DNA of 64,000 nucleotides. Origin: Spiroplasma sp. TIUS-1. Lineage in GTDB: Bacteria > Bacillota_I > Bacilli_A > Mycoplasmatales > Mycoplasmataceae. The notes beneath the pieces are model-generated. The model made no database searches. It was given only the letters and a program-made list of their open reading frames with translations, and was not told where the DNA came from. The stretch is taken from contig NZ_CP048387.1 of the NCBI RefSeq assembly GCF_010365785.1, forward strand, positions 124,001 through 188,000, read 5' to 3'. This document shows, in pieces, positions 22,603 to 33,088 of the stretch. Both the position numbers and the translations under genes were made by a program. Position 1 is the first letter of the stretch; each line of letters begins with the position of its first letter.

Positions 22603-22679
22603 GGACATTTAGCTCAGTTGGTTAGAGCTCCCGGCTCATAACCGGGCGGTCATTGGTTCAAGTCCAATAATGTCCACCA
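22603..22679 (+). tRNA. tRNA-Ile2 (CAT, lysidine-modified)
   Basis: Acceptor GGACATT/AATGTCC, anticodon loop CTCATAA. The body GGACxTTTAGCTCAGTTGG matches Bacillus tRNA-Ile(CAU), whose C34 is converted to lysidine by TilS so that it reads AUA. Assignment is by similarity. Confidence 0.82.
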
Positions 22680-22729
22680 AATTCGACGCCAGAAACGGCT
22701 TCGCTATGAGGACCATAAAAAAATTTTAC

Positions 22730-22822
22730 GGAAGATTACCCAAGCCTGGCTGAAGGGGTCGGTCTTGAAAACCGAGAGTCGGGGAAACCCGAGCGGGGGT
22801 TCGAATCCCTCATCTTCCGCCA
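22730..22822 (+). tRNA. tRNA-Ser (TGA)
   Basis: 93 bases with a long variable arm (GAGTCGGGGAAACCCGAGC). Acceptor GGAAGAT/ATCTTCC, discriminator G, CCA encoded. Anticodon loop CTTGAAA gives TGA, reading UCN serine codons; it does not read UGA. Confidence 0.95.
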
Positions 22823-22834
22823 TTTTTTATATAT

Positions 22835-22910
<76 letters not shown>

Positions 22911-22912
22911 AT

Positions 22913-22989
22913 GGCCCCATAGCGAAGTTGGTTATCGCGCCTCCCTGTCACGGAGGAGATCACGAGTTCGAGTCTCGTTGGGGTCGCCA
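22913..22989 (+). tRNA. tRNA-Asp (GTC)
   Basis: Acceptor GGCCCCA/TGGGGTC, discriminator G, CCA encoded; anticodon loop CTGTCAC. Starts two bases after the fMet CCA. Confidence 0.95.
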
Positions 22990-22994
22990 TTAAT

Positions 22995-23070
22995 GGTTTT
23001 GTAGCTCAGTTGGTAGAGCAATTGATTGAAGCTCAATGTGTCGGCGGTTCAATTCCGTTCAAAACCACCA
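22995..23070 (+). tRNA. tRNA-Phe (GAA)
   Basis: Acceptor GGTTTTG/CAAAACC, discriminator A, CCA encoded; anticodon loop TTGAAGC. Confidence 0.95.
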
Positions 23071-23073
23071 TTT

Positions 23074-23150
23074 CGAAATATAGCTCAGCTGGTTAGAGCA
23101 CTCCGCTGATAACGGAGAGGTCGGTGGTTCAAGTCCACTTATTTCGACCA
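23074..23150 (+). tRNA. tRNA-Ile (GAT)
   Basis: Acceptor CGAAATA/TATTTCG, discriminator A, CCA encoded; anticodon loop CTGATAA. Last gene of the cluster. Confidence 0.95.
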
Positions 23151-23170
23151 TTTAGAAGATGAAATGGAAC

Positions 23171-23198
23171 AAGGAGAAATCCTTTTTTTTTTTTTTTT
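23171..23198 (+). terminator. Terminator of the tRNA cluster
   Basis: Stem aagga/tcctt closed by a GAAA tetraloop, followed by an unbroken run of 16 T's (23183-23198). Confidence 0.85.
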
Positions 23199-23254
23199 AA
23201 ATTCAATGTTAAAGTGAAACCTTAAATCAATTAATAACTAATTTTATTAATGTA

Positions 23255-23260
23255 TATAAT
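23255..23260 (+). promoter_or_regulatory. -10 box upstream of pgsA
   Basis: TATAAT 20 bases before the pgsA ATG. The surrounding aatgtatataattaaa recurs upstream of the RpiR-type gene (59226-59240). Confidence 0.5.
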
Positions 23261-23279
23261 TAAATTAAGGAAATTATTT

Positions 23280-23945
23280 ATGAATTGAGCAAATAGAGTT
23301 ACATTAATTAGATTAGTGTTAATCCCAATAATAATTATTGTGATGTTTTTAGGGCCAGCAAAAGGTTATGGATGAGATGTTATAACAACAAAATTTACAT
23401 CAGGAAATTATTCACTTTCATTAACAGATTTATTAGCGGGAATATTATTTATCTTAGCTTCACTATCAGATATGTTGGATGGATATATAGCAAGAAAATA
23501 TAATCAAGTTACAAGTTTTGGAAAGTTTTTTGATTCAATTGCTGATAAATTATTAACAAACTTATTACTTGTAGTTTTTGCAGTAATTGGAATATTACCA
23601 TTGTGAATAGTATTAATCTTTATTGGTAGAGATTTTATTATTGATGTTGTAAGACAGTTACTTGCTTCACAAAAAACTATTATGTCTGCAAATAATCTTG
23701 GTAGATATAAAGCAGCAATACAAATGTTGGGATTGTCAATATTATTTTTTGTAGGGTTAGCAAGTTGAAATGACAATGGAGAATGACTATATGGTGAATT
23801 TGGTTTAATTAACCAAATCGTTATGATTCCAACATATACAGCAGCAATATTATCGGTTGCAGCAGCATTGAACTACATGATATTAAATAAAGAAGTTTTA
23901 TTTAGTATGTCATCAGATCATGGACATGGAGAAAAAAATGAATAA
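23280..23945 (+). CDS. pgsA: Phosphatidylglycerophosphate synthase
   Basis: 221 residues with several membrane segments. The CDP-alcohol phosphatidyltransferase motif [20 protein letters not shown] (with the preceding Asp and a following AD) holds the metal-binding Asp residues. It makes phosphatidylglycerophosphate from CDP-diacylglycerol and glycerol 3-phosphate, the start of phosphatidylglycerol and cardiolipin synthesis. The RBS AAGGAAA precedes the ATG. Its end overlaps the next gene's ATG (23938) by 8 bases. Confidence 0.92.
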
Positions 23946-24717
23946 AAAATGAGCACTTATAACAGGTGCTTCTAAAGGATTGGGATTTGAATATTGTGAT
24001 CTTTTATTGGAACAAGGTTATGACATAATTGGTGTTGCAAGAAACACAACTAGTTTAGAACAATTGAAAAACAAGTATACAGATAGAGAAGTTATTGCAA
24101 TTAACATGGACCTAAGTAATAATGAAAATTGTTTTAAATTAATTGAACAAGTAAAAGAAAAAAATATTGAGCTGGTTATTAATAATGCAGGTTATGGTGT
24201 TTGGGGAATGTTTGAAAAATCAGATACTATGTCTGAAATGAACATGATTGATTTAAACATTAAATCTTTGCATATATTAACTAAAGAATTTGTAAAAATT
24301 TTTAAAGTTAAAAATGTAGGAAGAATTATTAATGTTGGTTCTATGGCAGCTTTTACTCCCGGACCAGTATTTGCTGGTTACTATGCTTCGAAGGCTTATG
24401 TAGTATCTCTTGGTGAAGCAGTTAACTTAGAATTAAAAAAAGCTAAATCAAAGGTGCGTGTTATTACAATATGTCCTGGACCACTAAAAACGGATTTTTG
24501 AAATAGAAGTTCTAATCAAATTGACGCAACTTATTATTCAAAGGTAAAAGTTATGAGTACTAGAACTTATGCTATTAAATCTTTGCGTAAATGTTTAAAA
24601 ACAAATAAATCAGTAGTTATTATTGGAAAAATGAATAAGCTTGCAAAATTTGGTATTAAAATTGCTCCAAGAAAAACAGTACTAACAAAAATGTATAAAT
24701 ACCAAAAAGAGAGATAG
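23938..24717 (+). CDS. Short-chain dehydrogenase/reductase
   Basis: 259 residues. The SDR cofactor motif TGASKGLG is near residues 9-16 and NNAG is present. The catalytic Ser (INVGS) and YxxxK (YYASK) are present. The Asp after the second strand is not in the NAD-preferring place, while GVARNTTS has the Arg typical of NADP binding. The substrate is unknown; the family in small genomes includes DltE-like and general carbonyl reductases. The last ~70 residues form a positively charged tail. It is coupled to pgsA by overlap, and its stop lies in the RBS region of leuS. Confidence 0.85.
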
Positions 24718-24733
24718 GAGACATAGACGGTGT

Positions 24734-27148
24734 ATGGAATTTTCACATAAAGCAATTGAAAAAAAATGACAAGTAATTTGAAAAAAAAATAATGCATTCG
24801 CTACTAAAGATAATAGCGATAAAAAAGCTTACATTCTTGATATGTTTCCATATCCGTCTGGGGCTGGATTGCATGTTGGCCACACAAAGGGTTATACTGC
24901 AACAGATATATATTCAAGGTTTAAAAGATTAAATGGATATGATGTTTTGCACCCAATGGGATATGACGCTTTTGGATTGCCAGCTGAACAATACGCTCTT
25001 AAAACTGGAAATGATCCTAGAGATTTCACAATAAAAAATATTGAAGTTTTTAGAACTCAACTAGAAAAAATGGGTTACTCATATGATCCAAATAAAGAGG
25101 TAATTACATCTGATCCAAATTATTACAAAATTACACAACAAATTTTTATTAAACTTTACAAAAAGGGTTTAGCAGAAATTAGAAATGTGAACGTAAACTG
25201 ATGTCCTGAATTAGGTACAGCATTGGCAAATGAAGAAGTGATTAATAAAGACGGAAAAATGATTTCTGAAGTTGGTGGTTTTGAAGTATTTAAAAAACCA
25301 ATGAGACAATGAGTTTTAAAGATTACTGACTATGCTGAAAGGTTACTAAAAGGTCTTGATAATATTGATATGCCTAAGTCTATTAAAGATTTGCAAAAAA
25401 ATTGGATAGGTAAATCGGAAGGCGCAATAGTTGAATTTGATGTAAAAAATTCAGAAAAAAAACTGAATGTATTTACAACTCGTATTGATACTATTTATGG
25501 GGTTACTTACTTAGTTGTTGCACCAGAAAATGAAATTGTATCAGAGTTAACAACTGAAGATAATAAAAAAGATGTTGATGAATATGTTTCAAAAACATTA
25601 TCAAAATCAGATATTGAAAGACAAGATGAGTCAAAACCTAAATCTGGAGTATTTATAGGAAGCTATGCAATAAATCCAATTACTAAAGAAGAAATACCTG
25701 TATGAATTAGTGATTATGTATTAAATGATTATGCAACAGGAGTTATTATGGCAGTTCCTGCTCATGATCCACGCGATTGAGAATTTGCTAAAAAATTTAA
25801 ATTACCAATTAAATTTGTATTAAAAGCAGATGATGAAAGTAAGGCTTTTATTGGTAAATCTGAATACATTAATTCAAAATTAATTGAAGGTATGGATGTT
25901 ATAAAAGCCAAAGATATACTAATTAAATTTTTGGCAGAATATAAGAAGGCTAGCGTAAAAGTAAATTACAAGTTACGTGATTGATTGTTTTCAAGACAAA
26001 GATTTTATGGAGAACCATTTCCTGTTGCATTTGATAATAATCAAAATATTGTATTATTGGAAAAATCTTTACCAGTTGAATTACCAAAAACAGATTATAT
26101 TAAACCATCGGGTACTGGAGAATCTCCTCTTGCTAACATCAAGGATTGATTGAATATTGAAGTTGATGGTAAAAAACTTGTAAGAGAAACAAATACAATG
26201 CCTCAATCTGCTGCTTCATCTTGATATCACTTGGCTTATATTTTAGCTAAAGCTCCAAATCAATTTACTGATTTGGAATCACCAGAAGCAATGAAATTGT
26301 TTAAAAAATGGTTACCAGTTGATTTATATATTGGTGGGCAAGAACATGCTGTGGGGCATTTGCTGTACATCAGATTTTGGCATCAAGTATTATTTGATTT
26401 AGGAATTGTTCCCACTCAAGAACCTTTTAATAAATTAATTAATCAAGGTATGGTTCTTGATAACAACGGAACTAAGATGTCAAAATCTAAAGGTAATGTT
26501 GTAAATCCTGATGACATTATTGAATCACATGGAGCAGACGCTCTTCGATTATTTATTGCATTCATGGGGCCAATTGAAGCTTCGTTGCAATGGAGTGAAG
26601 ATGGATTGGATAGTTCGCGCAAATGAATTGATCGTGTTTATAGAATGATAAACACATTTGAAATTACAAACAAGAATGATGGTTCACTTGAAGTTGCTTA
26701 TAACAAGATGGTAAAAAATTTTGGGCAAATGATTAATGACTATAAGTTTAATACAGCTATTTCACAATTAATGGTTTTTGTAAATGAAGTTTATGCACAA
26801 CAAAAACCAATATATATTGAGTACCTAAAAAATTTCTTGATAATGTTATCAATAATTACTCCACATGTATGTGAAGAATTATGAGAAAAATTAAACCAAA
26901 AAGGTTCTGTTTGTGATCAAACTTGACCAAAATTTGATGAATCAAAGTTAATTGAAAATACCGTTACTATTGCAGTACAAATAAATGGTAAATTACGAGC
27001 AACATTTAAAGTAAATCGTGGGACTAAATCACCTGAGTTGTTAAAAACTGCAAAATTAATCGATTTAATTAAAAATCAATTAGAAGATAAAACACTAATA
27101 AAGGAAATAGCAGTTCCAGATAGAATTGTAAACTTTGTAATCAAGTAG
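24734..27148 (+). CDS. leuS: Leucyl-tRNA synthetase
   Basis: 804 residues, bacterial type. The HIGH-like motif is [12 protein letters not shown] and the KMSKS motif is KMSKSKG. The CP1 editing domain is present, with its threonine-rich [15 protein letters not shown] and [13 protein letters not shown] (the Asp that binds the mischarged amino group). The C-terminal tRNA-binding domain is complete to [11 protein letters not shown]. The family attaches leucine to tRNA-Leu and removes norvaline or isoleucine; the intact CP1 domain suggests normal editing. Start ATG follows AGGAGACATAG at a rather long spacing (14 bases from GGAG). Confidence 0.96.
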
Positions 27149-27166
27149 AAATACTTGGTTTTTTTT
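27139..27166 (+). terminator. Terminator overlapping the leuS stop
   Basis: Stem aatcaagta/tacttggtt (one G-U), loop gaaa, T run. The stop codon TAG (27146-27148) lies inside the 5' arm. Confidence 0.85.
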
Positions 27167-27198
27167 ATTTATAATAACTAATAAACGAGGAAAAGATA

Positions 27199-28485
27199 AT
27201 GAAAACAAGTAGAAATTTAGACTTTACAATTAAAGTTATTATTCTTAATATATTAGTTGCTTTTTTAATTTTTGACTTTTGTTCTCAAATTTGATTACCT
27301 AAATACAACTTGGGTGGAATACCTACTATTGAAAGAATTAATATTTATTATGCATTCTGAACTACACAATCAAACTATATTGTTGTGTTTTATTTAATAT
27401 TCACAATCTCATTACAAAAAATCTATGGAACACAAAGATTACTTGGGTTAGAAATAGCAGTTACAACATATATTACAGTTACATTTATAGTTTTTTGGTT
27501 TGGGCTATTGGCATCACCAGATGAAATAGGTGCTTATCGTCCAATAAATTGAGTATCAACAATTGTACTTCATTTAGCAATACCAATGTTCATGGTATTT
27601 AACTTTGCAACATCAACTGGTAATGTTTATATGTCAATTGAAGAATTCAACAAAGTTGGAATTTTATTGGTTTGTGCTTATCCATTTTTATATTTAATTT
27701 TTGTTATGGTTAGGGGTGAATTAAGATTTATTCAATATAGCGAAGCTTTTTTCGAGCATATATATTCATATAATGATAACAACACGTTTCCTGGATGGGA
27801 AAGTTTATTTGGCCCAGATGGAGTAGTAATCGGAATAATAGATCGAGAGGCAAGATTCGGATCACAATTCTACTATCCATACTGATTTTTAGACATTCAT
27901 AAATATCGCTTAACTTATAATTTAAATAGTGATGGTACTCAAATTGTATCTTTTGCGCACGACAATCCACAATGAACTTACATAGTAATGTTTGTTGGAT
28001 CATGTTTTGGAATTGCTGGAGTTTTTATTGGTGTTACATTAGGTTTCTTATCATTAAACAATTCAAAATATTACAGATGGCACACATTGAATGATGTTGT
28101 TTTATCAAAAGAAGAACATGATTATCGTATGGCACAAAGAAAAGCTAATAGATATGCTGCCAAACAAGAAAGACGAAAAGTTAGAATTCATGATAAAGTT
28201 GAATGATTAAATTTCAAACGTAAATTAAGACTGATTCCAAAAGAATATCACGAGCGTGAAATTGAAGAATTCAAACGTGAAAAAAATCAAATTTGAGCAG
28301 AACAGCAATGAGGAATTGAAGAATACATTATTGCTAAGAGGCAATACAAAAAAGTTTTTGATGACATGATTGCTGGTCTGTCTAAAAAAGATTCAGATAT
28401 AGTTCTTCGAAATATAAAAGAAGCAAAACGTTTCCAAAAATTAGTAAAAAAAGGTGTAACAATCTCAAAAGTAAGGTTTGAATAA
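27199..28485 (+). CDS. Multi-pass membrane protein, Pr6Pr/DUF1600-like
   Basis: 428 residues. Six or seven membrane segments fill residues ~10-295. The segment pattern with YYAFWTTQSNYIVVFYLIF and INWVSTIVLHLAIPMFMVFN (aromatic-T-x-Q-S-N and a conserved LH...P) resembles the mollicute DUF1600/Pr6Pr group, whose function is not known. The last ~130 residues are a charged cytoplasmic tail (KREKNQIWAEQQWG and many Arg/Lys). RBS GAGGAAAAG precedes the ATG. A single-gene unit bounded by terminators. The family assignment is by eye. Confidence 0.65.
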
Positions 28486-28499
28486 ACCTTATTTTTTTT
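28472..28499 (+). terminator. Terminator overlapping the membrane-protein stop
   Basis: Stem taaggttt/aaacctta, loop gaat, then eight T's. The 5' arm is the last codons of the gene and the stop lies in the loop. Confidence 0.85.
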
Positions 28500-28502
28500 G
28501 TA

Positions 28503-28508
28503 TATAAT
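28503..28508 (+). promoter_or_regulatory. -10 box of the E2-like gene
   Basis: TATAAT right after the preceding terminator, 33 bases before the ATG at 28542. Confidence 0.5.
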
Positions 28509-28541
28509 ATAATTAAAATAAATATCTAAGGGGTTTACTAC

Positions 28542-30512
28542 ATGGCTGATAAAAATTCAAAAACAAATACTGATATTTCTGATAAGATTTTAGAAGATAA
28601 TGTACCAAAATTTCGTGAACTTGTTGAACAACGTATGAATAAAATCATGGCAGAAGAGAACTACAAGGTTGTTGAAAACAAGAGAATAGATGCAACTTCT
28701 TCACTTGATTCTAAAGGTAGACCAAAAACTTATAGAAATATAATTAATCAAAGAAAAGAGGATTATGAAGAAGGTACGTTAGACATTGATAAAGTTGATA
28801 CAACTGAATTCAATAATTATTCATCATTTGTAACGGACTCATTGGGCAAAAATGTGACGTTACCAGAGTCAGCTCAAGAAAAAAAACTAGATGAATTAAG
28901 AACTAAACCAAAATCTAGTCTAACTTATACAGAAAGAAAATTATTAAACCAAGGTTCTTCATTGAACGGGCAAAATCAAATGCAAGCCAATGCACTTGAC
29001 AATAGACGTAAAGAACTTGACGTTGAATTGGCTGGAAAAAGAAGATCAAATAATGATAGTTATATTGAAGGTATTGAGATTCCAGTTCACTTTAACCGTG
29101 AATTAAAAATCTCGGACAATGCAACAGGTGAAGTTATTAGCACAAAATACAAGAACACAGTTGAAGGACGCCATGATTTTGTTATATGACTTAAGTTGAA
29201 TGGTATTTATGATAGAGTAGAAAAAAAATTACCACCAGTTACTGGAGATCAAGCTTTATTAAAAGAGAAATTGGATGAAGAAGCTAAAATTCAGAGGGTA
29301 TCAATTAGGGCAACTTTAAATAATGAAACAGGTTTTAAAATTGAAAGACCTCAACCGGTTAAAGTTAAAAAACCAAAGCAACCGAAAAAAAATTTAATTG
29401 CAGCTTCAGGTCCTCAATTGCCAGAACCAAGTGAAATCACTAGTCGTCGCGATGAAATATCATTGGCAAAAAAAAGATTTGTTGAAAAACCCTTATCGAA
29501 TCCAAATTCAATAAAACCTGTATCAACTAAACAAAGCCAAAAACTATTGATTAATTTACCTTCACAAAAAAGTGAGAATAGTAAAAAAGATAATAAGAAA
29601 AATTCTAGTGAACCAATTATTAAATTGCCGTCAACAAAAACTGAAATTTCTAATGTTGTTAAATCAGCTGCTACTACAATAAAACATAGAACAAAAACAG
29701 ATGATTTAGCTCAATTGAAAAAAGAAATAATTTTATTAAAAAAAGAATTATTAGATAACAAAGTTAATAGAGAAGTTTATAATACTGTTGACTTTGAAGC
29801 GGATGTTAATAAGGGGTTTTCTGATGCAGATGTTATGTTTGGATTAGAGGACTTTGAATCAAGACCGGTTACAAAAAAAACATTAGAAATTGTTAGAAGT
29901 ACAGTTCAACCAAACACACTTTCTACAAGTATTGATATGTCAAGAATAATCAAATTAAAAAATAAATTACGAGAAAATGATTCTGCATTCCCATTTTCAT
30001 CAATGGCGTTTGTTGTTAAAGCATTATCTACGGCATTAGAAAAATTCCCAGTTTTCAATGGTAGATTTGATAAAACAAATCAACAACCGGTAAATGTTAA
30101 AAAGCATGATATTGGAGTTATTATTGAAACTGATGAAAAAACCGTTGTTCCTGTAGTTTCTATGGCAAATGGTTTATCAATTAAGGAATTAGGAAATAAG
30201 CTAATCGGAATTACATCTGATATCAGAAGAGGAAGAAATCTACCTGAAGAACATTCATCAATTAAAATAGGTACATTTACTGGATCATCAACATTTATGA
30301 AACCAACTTTAGAAGGTGGAAATGTAGCTATTGTTGCTATGAGTAAAATTATTAAAAAGCCATTTGAATATAAAGGAAAAATTTATAGTAAGGCTTCAAT
30401 GAACTTTGTATTGACATATGATCAAAGGGTTTCTAGTGAAGAACAAGCAAATGAATTTATAAAATGAATCAAATACTTATTGGAAACACCAGAAATATTA
30501 ACATTATCTTAA
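28542..30512 (+). CDS. E2 acyltransferase-like protein without lipoyl domain or catalytic His
   Basis: 656 residues. Residues ~445-656 are recognisable as the catalytic (CAT-like) core of 2-oxoacid dehydrogenase E2: SMAFVVKALSTALEKFPVFN, the HDIGVIIETDEKTVVPVV strand, IKIGTFTGSSTFMKP and VAIVAMSKI. The active-site motif, normally DHRVxDG near the C-terminus, reads YDQRVSSEE (Gln near 628), so catalytic His and Asp are missing. No lipoyl domain (DKA motif) is seen at the N-terminus. Instead residues 1-440 are charged, partly low-complexity, with Lys/Pro-rich stretches and a short coiled coil (LAQLKKEIILLKKELLDN). It stands alone, with no E1 or E3 gene nearby. It probably keeps the oligomeric E2 fold for a structural or regulatory role; that is inference. 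Confidence 0.75.
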
Positions 30513-30524
30513 AAACAAATAATG

Positions 30525-30530
30525 TATAAT
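30525..30530 (+). promoter_or_regulatory. -10 box of tRNA-His
   Basis: TATAAT 13 bases before the tRNA 5' end. Confidence 0.5.
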
Positions 30531-30543
30531 AATTTTTAGTTAT

Positions 30544-30620
30544 GGCGTGTATGGCGAAGTGGTTAACGCACCGGATTGTGGTTCCGGCACCCGCGGGTTC
30601 GAGACCCGTTACACGCCCCA
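30544..30620 (+). tRNA. tRNA-His (GTG)
   Basis: Acceptor GCGTGTA/TACACGC with the encoded extra 5' G opposite a C discriminator, the histidine identity mark. Anticodon loop TTGTGGT, CCA encoded. Confidence 0.95.
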
Positions 30621-30634
30621 TTAAGATACAAAAA

Positions 30635-30660
30635 AATAACACTTATGTGTTATTTTTATT
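30635..30660. terminator. Bidirectional terminator between tRNA-His and folD
   Basis: Perfect 8-bp stem aataacac/gtgttatt with loop ttat, T-rich on both sides. The minus-strand folD gene ends inside it at 30643. Confidence 0.85.
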
Positions 30661-31485
30661 TTGCAATTTGTATAATTGAATAACATTATCAAACAATGCT
30701 CAAATAGTCATTGGACCAACGCCTCCAGGAACAGGGGTAATAAGTGAGACCTCATTTTTAATTTCATCAAAATTAGCGTCACCACAATATTTTCCATTAA
30801 CATAGTTTGAACCAACATCAATAACTATTTGGTTGTGTCCAATATTATTTTTATTAATTAAATTTGGAGATCCTGCTGCGGCAATAATTATTTCAGCATT
30901 CTTTATATGAGTATCTAAATTATTTGTTTTTGTATTACATATAGTAACTGTAGCTTGCTTATTTATTAACATATTTGCCAGCGGCTTACCTACAATATTG
31001 CTTCTACCAATAATGACTACATCAGATCCTATAAGATTAATCTTTTCACCCTCTATTAATTTCATAATACCTTTAGGGGTTGCTGGTGGATTAATTGGCA
31101 GACCAAGAACTGTTTCTCCCATGGCAACAGGTGTAAAACCGTCAGCATCTTTTATAGGATCAATAGCTTTAATAATATTTATTTGATTAATATGTTTTGG
31201 AATTGGAAGTTGTACAATGATTGCTGTAACTGAATCATCATTGTTTGATTTATTAATTTGTTCAATAACAACTTCTTCTAAAACATTATTTTTAAATCTT
31301 AATAGTTCAAATTCTATTCCTAAATCTTTTGCTTTTTTTTGTTTATATTTAATATATTTATTTGAAGAAAAATCATCCCCAACTTGATAAATTTGTAATT
31401 TTGGTTTTCTTTTAAATTTAAGAACTTCAATACGATTTTCTTCATTCAACTTATTAGATAACTCAGTGCCGTTAATCAATTTCAT
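30643..31485 (-). CDS. folD: Methylenetetrahydrofolate dehydrogenase/cyclohydrolase
   Basis: 280 residues, normal FolD length. Motifs: active-site YxxxK as YIKYKQKK, VQLPIPKH, DADGFTPVAMG, GRSNIVGKPLANML (NADP loop) and PVPGGVGPMTI. It interconverts 5,10-methylene- and 10-formyl-tetrahydrofolate, supplying formyl groups for initiator tRNA and purines. The ATG at 31485 has GGAGG eight bases upstream, which decides against the TTG at 31497. The last codons run into the terminator stem. Confidence 0.95.
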
Positions 31486-31514
31486 GTACACCTCCAAGGA
31501 ATTAATATATAGAT

Positions 31515-31520
31515 TATAAT
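31515..31520 (+). promoter_or_regulatory. -10 box of the 31546 gene
   Basis: TATAAT 26 bases before the ATG, in the divergent space with folD. Confidence 0.45.
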
Positions 31521-31545
31521 ATTTATATATTTAAAAAGGTAATTT

Positions 31546-32256
31546 ATGTTTGTAATTCACAATGCTAGTTCAAATTTTCAAAAAATTAGATCAGATCTTT
31601 TTCCAATTTTGAATCCAGATAATGTTTTAAAAATTGGAAAACTTAAATTAAAAAAACTTGATTCACAACATTCTGAAGATAAAAATTATGTTGACTATAA
31701 ACATTGGGTTCTATTTAAATGAGTTAAAGACAATTTTTTAATTACAGAATTATTCTTATTTGAATTCAATAAGATAATTAAAAAACTAAAAATAGAACTT
31801 ACTGAAAGGGAAAAGAAATTTGTGAGGCAGTTGGAAGAGCTAGTTTTTACAACATGAAGGCCCTTAAAAGAAATGCAAATTAAGTTTAAATCAAAAGAAA
31901 AAGTCAATTTATATCAGTCTAGTTGTAACTTACATTTTTTTAACAATACTAAAGAAATAGAACAAATTGGAACATTTGATTTCTTTTATTCAACAAGCCA
32001 AATTATTATTACTGATAAAGATCAAAGAATTAAACATAAAATAAAATACAATAACATCATTAGCATTACACCAAAACAATTTGGAATTATCATAGAATGC
32101 GAAAAAGTACAATATCTTGTTAGAGGTAAAAACAAGTTACTTACTTATGTTATGTTATCTAGAATGAATAAAGAACGAGAATGAAATGTTGATGAGATTC
32201 CAAATTTATATTCATACTTTGACACATGAAATGATATTTTAGATAAAATATATTAA
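31546..32256 (+). CDS. Hypothetical protein, 236 residues
   Basis: Not recognised. MFVIHNASSNFQKIRSDLF opens a soluble, Lys-rich protein without signal peptide or membrane segment. Residues ~140-215 form an alternating beta pattern (FDFFYSTSQIIITDKDQRI, YNNIISITPKQFGIIIE, YLVRGKN) that looks like a small PH-like or GRAM-like barrel; this is judged from pattern only. RBS AAAAGG precedes the ATG. It lies 22 bases upstream of nagB in the same direction and may share its transcript. Confidence 0.7.
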
Positions 32257-32278
32257 TAGAGAAATGGGGAGAGCTATT

Positions 32279-33001
32279 ATGAAAATATTAAAAGTAAAAA
32301 ATGAAATGGAAGCAGGGAAATTAGGATCAGAAATTATATTAGACCTAGTTATAAATAAAGATAAACCTGTATTGGGTTTAGCAACTGGTTCAACACCAAT
32401 TTCAACATATAATCAAATTATTGAAAGAACTAAAAATGAAAAAATTGATTGATCAAATGTTATTACATTCAACTTAGATGAATATAAAGGTTTAAAATCA
32501 ACTGATGAACAATCATATGATTATTTTATGAGAAAACAATTGTTTGATCACATTAACATTAAAAAGGAAAATACAAATATTCCTAGTGGAGCAATTCAAA
32601 CAAATGAAGAAGCAAATCAATACGATGAATTAATTGCATCTAAAGGTGGAATTGACTTGCAACTTTTAGGACTTGGAGTTAATGGTCACGTTGGATTCAA
32701 TGAACCTCCATGTGATTTTGATTCACTAACATCAATTGTCAACTTAGTTGAATCAACAATAGAATCAAACAAAAGGTTTTTTGCTAAAAAAGAAGATGTT
32801 CCAACACAAGCAATTTCGATGGGTATGAAATCAATTATGTCAGCAAAGAAAATATTACTAATTGCTTTAGGAGAATCTAAAGCTGAGGCTATTGCCGAAT
32901 TAGTAAATGGAAAAGTTGATCCAAGTTGACCTTGTACTTTATTACAAAACCACAAAGATGTAACAATCATCATTGATGAAAAAGCAGCTTCGAAGTTATA
33001 A
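32279..33001 (+). CDS. nagB: Glucosamine-6-phosphate deaminase
   Basis: 240 residues. Motifs LGLATGSTPISTYNQI (phosphate binding), TFNLDEYKG (Asp general base), LLGLGVNGHVGFNEP (His in active site) and QAISMGMKSI. It converts glucosamine 6-phosphate to fructose 6-phosphate and ammonia, feeding amino sugars into glycolysis. The ATG at 32279 has GGGGAGAG upstream; the in-frame ATG at 32264 would lie on that site and is rejected. No nagA is in the window. Confidence 0.94.
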
Positions 33002-33025
33002 TATATTAACCAAATTCAAATATTT

Positions 33026-33053
33026 AAAACATATTTTGTGATATGTTTTTTTT
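33026..33053 (+). terminator. Terminator after nagB
   Basis: A 9-bp stem (aaaacatat/atatgtttt), 6-base loop and T run. Confidence 0.8.
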
Positions 33054-33088
33054 ATATTAAAATTAGTTTATATATAAGGAGTTTTTAT

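Noticed and set aside
22348-22641. 97-residue ORF across the tRNA-Pro, -Ala and -Met genes
   Set aside because: It is a translation of tRNA genes, whose structures are complete; not a protein.
23183-23198. T16 tract as a phase-variation site
   Set aside because: It is the tail of the tRNA-cluster terminator and lies well upstream of the pgsA -10 box, so it has no evident promoter role.
32264-32281. Upstream in-frame ATG (32264) as the nagB start
   Set aside because: It would overlap the GGGGAGAG ribosome-binding site that serves the ATG at 32279.
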